A DNA stretch of 64,000 nt from CAZZDK01 sp964652235 (GTDB lineage: Bacteria; Pseudomonadota; Alphaproteobacteria; UBA9219). This document shows, in pieces, positions 59,666 through 64,000 of this stretch (the stretch's first letter is position 1; every line of letters starts with the position of its first letter). The notes beneath the pieces are model-generated. The model did not search any database and had not been told where the DNA came from. It was given only the letters and a program-made list of their open reading frames with translations. The stretch is taken from assembly GCA_964652235.1 (NCBI GenBank), contig CAZZDK010000007.1, forward strand, positions 1 through 64,000, in the 5' to 3' direction. The translations under genes were made by a program, and so were the position numbers.

Positions 59666-59936
59666 CTAGGGGCCAAACTCCATTAGAACGGGGGTTCTGC
59701 GCGAGTCTAAAATCCATTTCGGCTACGAAAAAAGCGAAGCGTGCATTGGACATACGAGCGAGCTTTTTGAGGACGCCTAAACGGATTTTAGCCGCGCCCT
59801 TCGGGTTTGCATAGGCCTTCGAACGGGCTATGTCAAAAACGCTCGGTATGGGTCCTTCCACACTCTCGGGCTTTTTCCTTGCCGTTCAAAGGCCTATGCA
59901 AACAGAACCCTCGTCCCAATGGAGTTTGGCCCCTAG
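59666..59936. mobile_element. 271-bp MITE-like element with 34-bp terminal inverted repeats
   Basis: The left end (59666-59699) and right end (59903-59936) are inverted repeats of 34 bases with three mismatches, both starting CTAGGGGCCAAACTCCATT when read inward. Internal inverted repeats (TTTGCATAGGCCTT near 59808 with its complement near 59888, and TCTAAAATCC with GGATTTTAG) make the whole highly structured. No transposase is present. CTAG at both ends could be a target duplication or part of the repeat. Confidence 0.75.
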
Positions 59937-59939
59937 AGC

Positions 59940-59968
59940 TTGACAGGAAAGGGCGGAATCCTCTTAAT
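59940..59968 (+). promoter_or_regulatory. Sigma-70 promoter in front of the tRNA-Val locus
   Basis: A perfect TTGACA (59940-59945), a 17-base spacer and CTTAAT (59963-59968) form a good promoter. It starts 3 bases after the end of the MITE-like element and reads into the decayed tRNA copy at 60014. Confidence 0.65.
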
Positions 59969-60013
59969 GGCGGCCCGGTTGGAGGGGCCGTGTAAGTTGG
60001 TCCTCTAAAACAT

Positions 60014-60070
60014 GGGTGCGTAGCTCAGCGGGAGGGCACTTCCTTCACACGGGCACGGTTGCCACAGGTG
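60014..60070 (+). pseudogene. Decayed tRNA-Val copy (5' half)
   Basis: Bases 60014-60052 match the intact tRNA at 60130 through the anticodon loop (GGGTGCGTAGCTCAGCGGGA ... CTTCCTTCACACGG) with one difference in the D stem. After that the sequence diverges, the anticodon stem cannot close and the acceptor strand is missing. A terminator follows at 60074-60096. Confidence 0.8.
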
Positions 60071-60073
60071 CAT

Positions 60074-60096
60074 AGCCTTTGAAAGGCTTTTGTTTT
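60074..60096 (+). terminator. Intrinsic terminator after the decayed tRNA copy
   Basis: AGCCTT and AAGGCT pair around TGA and are followed by TTTTGTTTT. It lies between the promoter at 59940 and the intact tRNA at 60130. Confidence 0.65.
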
Positions 60097-60129
60097 AGGA
60101 AGTAAGAAGTAAAGTTAGGTTCTAGGTTC

Positions 60130-60204
60130 GGGTGCGTAGCTCAGCGGGAGAGCACTTCCTTCACACGGAAGGGGCCACAGGTTCAATCCCTGTCGCACCC
60201 ACCA
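60130..60204 (+). tRNA. tRNA-Val (anticodon CAC)
   Basis: This is a 75-base cloverleaf. The acceptor stem is GGGTGCG / CGCACCC with encoded ACCA. The D arm is GCTC-AGCGGGA-GAGC. The anticodon arm is CTTCC-TTCACAC-GGAAG with CAC at positions 34-36. The T arm is ACAGG-TTCAATC-CCTGT. All stems pair fully. The anticodon reads GUG codons. It is followed directly by the 76-bp tandem array. Confidence 0.96.
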
Positions 60205-60613
60205 CTTTGCCTTTCTTTGTCTTTTGCGCCGCTCCGGCGCTTTCGCGCCTGCGCGGTCGCGGGCCCTGTCGCACCCACCACTTTGCCTTTCTTTGTCTTT
60301 TGCGCCGCTCCGGCGCTTTCGCGCCTGCGCGGTCGCGGGCCCTGTCGCACCCACCACTTTACCTTTCTTTGTCTTTTGCGCCGCTCCGGCGCTTTCGCGC
60401 CTGCGCGGTCGCGGGCCCTGTCGCACCCACCACTTTACCTTTCTTTGTCTTTTGCGCCNNNNNNNNNNNNNNNNNNNNNNNNNNNNNNNNNNNNNNNNNN
60501 NNNNNNNNNNNNNNNNNNNNNNNNNNNNNNNNNNNNNNNNNNNNNNNNNNNNNNNNNNCGCTCCGGCGCTTTCGCGCCTGCGCGGTCGCGGGCCCTGTCG
60601 CACCCACCACTTT
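60188..60613 (+). repeat. 76-bp tandem array carrying the tRNA 3' end in every unit
   Basis: The tRNA 3' part CCCTGTCGCACCCACCA recurs with its CGCACCC at 60194, 60270, 60346 and 60422 (period exactly 76), and again at 60599 after a gap of N. Between copies lies a pyrimidine-rich stretch (CTTTCTTTGTCTTTTGCG), then the hairpin GCGCCG-CTC-CGGCGC and GC-rich DNA. Copies are nearly identical (G or A after ACTTT). The copy number is unknown because of the gap. The layout recalls the 178-bp repeats of the E. coli tyrT operon, which also contain the tRNA 3' end. Together with the gap and about 145 bases without features, it fills 60205-60758. Confidence 0.93.
60459..60558. other. Assembly gap (100 N) inside the tandem array
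   Basis: Exactly 100 N, a conventional placeholder for unknown length. The array unit resumes on the far side, so assembly failed because of the repeats. Confidence 0.99.
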
Positions 60614-60758
60614 TTGCGCTTCGCCCCAAAAGTGCCGCGCCATAACCCAGCGGGCGAAGGCGGACGGCTCAACGATAGGGATTTCCCCCCTTTTTTTGCT
60701 CGCCGTCGCCTCGCGGCAGAAGGCTTGAACCCGTCGCTTTTATGCGATAGCAAAATCC

Positions 60759-63700
60759 ATGAACACTTTCCCCCCTTTTCCCGACGAATTGCCTTCCCCA
60801 GGCAATAATTTTCACAGTTCGTTCCCTGTTCGCGCCCTGGGGGCGCAAACGTTGCATCCGCGACCCGTCTCGCCGGAAACTAAGGCGTTTGTCCTCCAAC
60901 AGATCGCTCTCGCTAAGTTTCCAAGGATCGTCGATATCGGCTGCGGCGACGGAACCTTTTTGAAAGAAATAGCGAAAAATTCCGGCGCAAAGACAATCGG
61001 GCTGGACTTGCCCGTTCATAGAAAAAGCTTTCGAAAGCGTCTGACCAAGAGTGTCTTTCGCCCTTGTTTTCTGGACTCGGCCCCTTCTCTTTTCGAATCG
61101 CTAGCTCCTCTAAAGGGGAAGGGTCGAACCCTTTTCCTCATGAACGACGTTCTGGGACGCATAACCGATCCGCGTCCTTTGCTCAGACGGCTGCGATCGT
61201 TGCTCAAAGACCATTCCGACAACCGGTTGGTCGTCTCCTTTCCCGTAAAAAGGGAAGAAACGGAGGCGTTGGCGCAACCTTTCCGGCGATGGACGGAGAA
61301 AGAATTCGAGTCGTTTATCCTGTCGTCCGGTTTCTCGATAGAAGCTCGTCAGCGTGGAGAGGAAACGACGATATGGAGCCTTTCTTCTTCCGAAGAAACG
61401 CACTCTAAATTTCTGGCCTTGAGAGGGCTGCCGCCCTCAAGCCCCGTTCTCGCCATAACGACGGAAACGATCCTTCATAAGAACTTTGGGGGCATCGCGT
61501 CCTATCTTTTCTGCCTGTGGGATCTTCTGCCTCAAAAACCTTTGATCTACGCGACCTTTCCTCTTCCCCTTGAGCAAAAAGAGGGAACGGGTCTTCGCAA
61601 TTGGGTTTTCGACAGAAGCTTTTTATTCCCGCGCGAAGGCGTCGTTGACGTTTCCGCCGGCGATTCGTCGCTCGGCGTGTTTGAGGAAATTCAGCAGATC
61701 CTTTTTCTCTACGACTCTATCGAGGTCATAGAGATACAGGATTTCATAGGCGACGCCTGCCGCGTCGCCCAGGCGAAACGCAACGGTCTGCTTCCGCCGG
61801 ATGTCGCCGTCGTCTGCCGGGGCCATGGGGGCCACGTTTATCTCGAACGCGCGGGACGCGAGTGGTTCGATCCGTCTTTCGAAAAAACCATGCTGAACGA
61901 GAAGGTAGCCGTCGAGAACGCGGACCTTTTCCTTCCGGCGTCCGGTTATCTGAACGCCTTATACAAAGAAGTCGGCATCGCGCCGCCGTCCGGCACGAAA
62001 CCGATGGCCCTGCCCCATCACGTCTCTGCCTGCGAACCGGACGACAATCCTCTCGACACCGTTGTTTTCTTCGGAAAACCGATCGAGGCGAAGGGCTTTC
62101 CGGACTTCATGGCGGCGATCCGTCTTTTGGAAGGATCCGAACCTTTCCAAAAACACGTCCGGAAAATCGTCGTGTTGGGCGGCGCCCTGTCGGAACCGGA
62201 CAGAGAAAAACTCGAAGCTCTTTTCCCTTCCGTCGAACTATCCGGTCGTTTCCTGCCGCGCGGAGAGGCCGTTCAGTTTCTTCGATCCCTCGGTTCGCGC
62301 GCGCTGGTTCTTATGCCCTACCGCGACGACAATTGGCCGATGTCGGTTCTTGAAACGATTGACGCGGGGTGCCAACCTTTGGCCTATGCGCGCGGCGGCA
62401 TCCCGGAAATGTTTCCAAAGCCCTTTCAGGAGATCGCGCTGTGCCGGGCCTTTCCGAAAGCTCTGGCGCAAGGCATCGAAAAAATCCTTCGTATGGACAG
62501 GAAGAAGCGCGTTCATAAGGCGCGTGAATTACGGAAAGCTTGGGCAAAAAAACAACAGGAAACGAATGCCGCGACCGTGCGGTTCTATAAAAAAATCTCC
62601 GCGCGAGTCTTGGGGCGAAAAGCGCCTTGGCGAGCCGAAAACGTGGCTCTGTCCGTCTCCCTGCCTGTCAGCGATTCGACGTTTCCTTTTCTCAAAGACG
62701 TGATGGCAGGTCTCAACGCGCAAACTTTCCCGCCGAAGGAAATCCTGCTCATCGACGGCGGCCTCGAAAAGACGCGCAGGGCACAATTGAGAACCCTTTT
62801 CAAACGTTCCCTTCCCTGTCCGGTCAGGTTCGTGTCGGTCAGCAAAGAGGGCCGAGCGGCCGAAAGCCGAAACGCCGCCCTGAAAGCCTGCCGGACTCCC
62901 TTTCTTGTCCATCTTGTCTCGCGCGACGTTCCTTTGCCGAATTTTCTTATGGATATCGCGTTCGCTTTCGCCTCCGACCCCGAAGCGTCGGTGGCGATGG
63001 GCCTGCAGCGGCAATTCTTGGATGGCGATCATTGGGCTTCCCTGACTTCCGGGGTCGTTCTTCCCCTCACCGGCTGCGCCGGCCTCATAAGCCAGAGAGA
63101 AAATAATCTCGGCCATGCCAATGCGGGTTTTAACGTAAAAAAACTAAAAAACCTAAAGGACTGGGAGTCGGCCTCTTTCTTCGAGGACAACTGGGACCTT
63201 TATCTGCGCCTCACGGACTCAGGCGGACGCGTGGCCGTCGTCCCCCGCGTAGGCAGCCTGAAGCGAACGCCGGAAAGCGCGGCGACGGACGCTCCTCCCG
63301 CCTTTTTGACCGAAAGCCGTCTCGCACAGGCGACAAGGCCGCTCTGGAAAAGCCACCGCCTGCAAGCCTTGTCCCACCTTCATTTTGGCCACCAAACCGA
63401 TCAAGCCGCTTCCTCTTTATCCGCTCTCGTAGCCTCGGATTTCGACCCGTTCCTTGAAGCGATACGGCGCGCGCGGCTGGGGCGCCTCCCTCCGGCCGTC
63501 TGCCCGCTTGACGAAAAAACCGATAGGGTTTGGAAAAAGAGGCCCGCTTTGCTTTTGTCGTTGCCTGATTCCGTCGCTACGGCCCAGGAAGAAACCCTTT
63601 CCATCCGATTCGTCCTGAACCAGCGGCCTCAAAAATGGATAGAGCTTTTACAGCATGGAAACTCGCCGAATTTCTTCCGCATCAGGATCTTTGTCGGTCC

Positions 63701-64000
63701 TACCGACGGCATACGCATAGAAATGGGATCGAGTCTGCCTGAGAAAAGCGCCTTCTTACTCGCCGTTCCGTTCCCTATCAGCCTCAACGTCCCCGTACAC
63801 GTGGTTGTAAGCCTGTCGGCCGCTGTCGGTTGCACGTCCGTATGGATTAACGGAACGCGCCTGGCGGCAAAATGGGGAATGGCTTGGGAAATGCCTTCCT
63901 CGACGAAACTTTGGCTGGGAAGCAGGCGGCTTGAGGCAAAGATCGAGGACGTCCGCCTTTACGAAGGCCTCCTGGCGGAAGAAGACGTCAAAGAGATGAG
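60759..64000 (+). CDS. Giant methyltransferase / glycosyltransferase / LamG-like protein (runs off the right edge)
   Basis: An uninterrupted frame of 1,080 codons runs from the ATG at 60759 to the window end; an in-frame stop lies 14 codons upstream. Residues about 30-215 are a SAM methyltransferase (DIGCGDGT at 59-66). Residues about 230-600 look like a GT4-type glycosyltransferase (NFGGIASYL, FFGKPIEAKGFPDF, MSVLETIDAGCQPLAYARGG). Residues about 625-860 resemble a GT2-type domain (NVALSVSLPVSDSTFPFL, ESRNAALKACRTPFLV). Residues about 945-1080 resemble a LamG/jelly-roll sugar-binding domain (VHVVVSLSA, VWINGTRL, KIEDVRLYEG). It probably builds a surface glycan. No Shine-Dalgarno was seen. 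Confidence 0.8.
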   Translation, partial: MNTFPPFPDELPSPGNNFHSSFPVRALGAQTLHPRPVSPETKAFVLQQIALAKFPRIVDIGCGDGTFLKEIAKNSGAKTIGLDLPVHRKSFRKRLTKSVFRPCFLDSAPSLFESLAPLKGKGRTLFLMNDVLGRITDPRPLLRRLRSLLKDHSDNRLVVSFPVKREETEALAQPFRRWTEKEFESFILSSGFSIEARQRGEETTIWSLSSSEETHSKFLALRGLPPSSPVLAITTETILHKNFGGIASYLFCLWDLLPQKPLIYATFPLPLEQKEGTGLRNWVFDRSFLFPREGVVDVSAGDSSLGVFEEIQQILFLYDSIEVIEIQDFIGDACRVAQAKRNGLLPPDVAVVCRGHGGHVYLERAGREWFDPSFEKTMLNEKVAVENADLFLPASGYLNALYKEVGIAPPSGTKPMALPHHVSACEPDDNPLDTVVFFGKPIEAKGFPDFMAAIRLLEGSEPFQKHVRKIVVLGGALSEPDREKLEALFPSVELSGRFLPRGEAVQFLRSLGSRALVLMPYRDDNWPMSVLETIDAGCQPLAYARGGIPEMFPKPFQEIALCRAFPKALAQGIEKILRMDRKKRVHKARELRKAWAKKQQETNAATVRFYKKISARVLGRKAPWRAENVALSVSLPVSDSTFPFLKDVMAGLNAQTFPPKEILLIDGGLEKTRRAQLRTLFKRSLPCPVRFVSVSKEGRAAESRNAALKACRTPFLVHLVSRDVPLPNFLMDIAFAFASDPEASVAMGLQRQFLDGDHWASLTSGVVLPLTGCAGLISQRENNLGHANAGFNVKKLKNLKDWESASFFEDNWDLYLRLTDSGGRVAVVPRVGSLKRTPESAATDAPPAFLTESRLAQATRPLWKSHRLQALSHLHFGHQTDQAASSLSALVASDFDPFLEAIRRARLGRLPPAVCPLDEKTDRVWKKRPALLLSLPDSVATAQEETLSIRFVLNQRPQKWIELLQHGNSPNFFRIRIFVGPTDGIRIEMGSSLPEKSAFLLAVPFPISLNVPVHVVVSLSAAVGCTSVWINGTRLAAKWGMAWEMPSSTKLWLGSRRLEAKIEDVRLYEGLLAEEDVKEM

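Noticed and set aside
59658..59995. Short frames inside the MITE-like element (67 and 62 codons)
   Set aside because: Both arise from the inverted repeats; the ends of the peptides mirror each other and have no ribosome sites.
60014..60204. Attachment sites of an integrated genetic element at tRNA-Val
   Set aside because: Integrases usually duplicate the 3' end of a tRNA gene. Here the extra upstream copy is the 5' half, and no integrase gene was seen, so local duplication is simpler. The 3'-end copies in the array are only 76 bp apart.
60188..60613. CRISPR array
   Set aside because: The units are uniform 76-bp repeats with no variable spacers, each contains the tRNA 3' end, and no cas genes are present.
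60224..60808. Open frames through the tandem array coding repeats like FAPARSRALSHPP
   Set aside because: The 76-bp period is not a multiple of three, so the same peptide appears in all three frames by repetition. The frames also cross the 100-N gap. This recalls the protamine-like frame claimed in E. coli tyrT, but there is no sign of selection.

Overview
The window looks like a chromosomal piece (with three short runs of N) from an alphaproteobacterium, probably a motile, PHB-forming, facultatively or strictly anaerobic relative of the Rhodospirillales. Lineage signals are a CckA-type hybrid kinase, a ChpT-type phosphotransferase with a CtrA box in front of it, an FzlA-like GST-fold protein, DUF1150, DUF2948 and DUF465 proteins, a phasin, and gene pairs such as murA-DUF2948. 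The anaerobic lifestyle is inferred from nrdDG, ubiTUV and FNR-type DNA sites.

Layout. 1-3.3 kb: the str operon (rpsL-rpsG-fusA-tuf, minus strand) running off the left edge. 3.3-14.9 kb: rsmE, a zinc-ribbon hypothetical gene, a CZB chemoreceptor, tldD, a retropepsin-like pair, cckA, infA, DUF2948-murA and dcd with small genes. 15-21.6 kb: a chemotaxis operon chpT-cheA-cheW-cheY-cheB-cheR; CheA is a hybrid with two CheW-like modules and a receiver. 21.7-24.3 kb: nadK and glmS. 24.4-31.9 kb: an anaerobic module made of the class III ribonucleotide reductase (nrdD, nrdG), oxygen-independent ubiquinone hydroxylation (ubiT, ubiU, ubiV) and an unusual CRP/FNR-family regulator. It has FNR-type palindromes at the nrdD promoter and between ubiT and the regulator. 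31.9-46.8 kb: mixed housekeeping and accessory genes (paired small membrane proteins, two PcfJ-like paralogues, cca, moxR-DUF58, fzlA, an esterase, HNH, purK, purE, a degenerate GGDEF protein, pfk, a DegP-like protease). 46.8-55.8 kb: a DMT transporter, a lipoprotein, then rplQ-rpoA-rpsK-rpsM with their own promoter, and secY-adk followed by a CheY/CheX/CheA-like signalling trio inserted ahead of the rpsM operon. 55.9-59.6 kb: a TetR-like regulator broken by a gap, a phasin and an OmpR/EnvZ-type pair. 59.7-60.7 kb: a 271-bp inverted-repeat element, a tRNA promoter, a decayed tRNA copy with a terminator, an intact tRNA-Val(CAC), and a 76-bp tandem array whose every unit carries the tRNA 3' end. 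60.8-64 kb: a very long open-ended multidomain methyltransferase/glycosyltransferase/LamG-like protein.

The most interesting items are: the regulator with an unknown N-terminal domain and a C-terminal cysteine cluster in place of the usual N-terminal FNR one; the tRNA-derived 76-bp array, which resembles the E. coli tyrT distal repeats; G-quadruplex-armed composite repeats; the signalling trio inside the secY-adk/rpsM region; and the giant surface-glycan-type enzyme at the right edge. Everything here was read by eye. No homology search or folding program was run.
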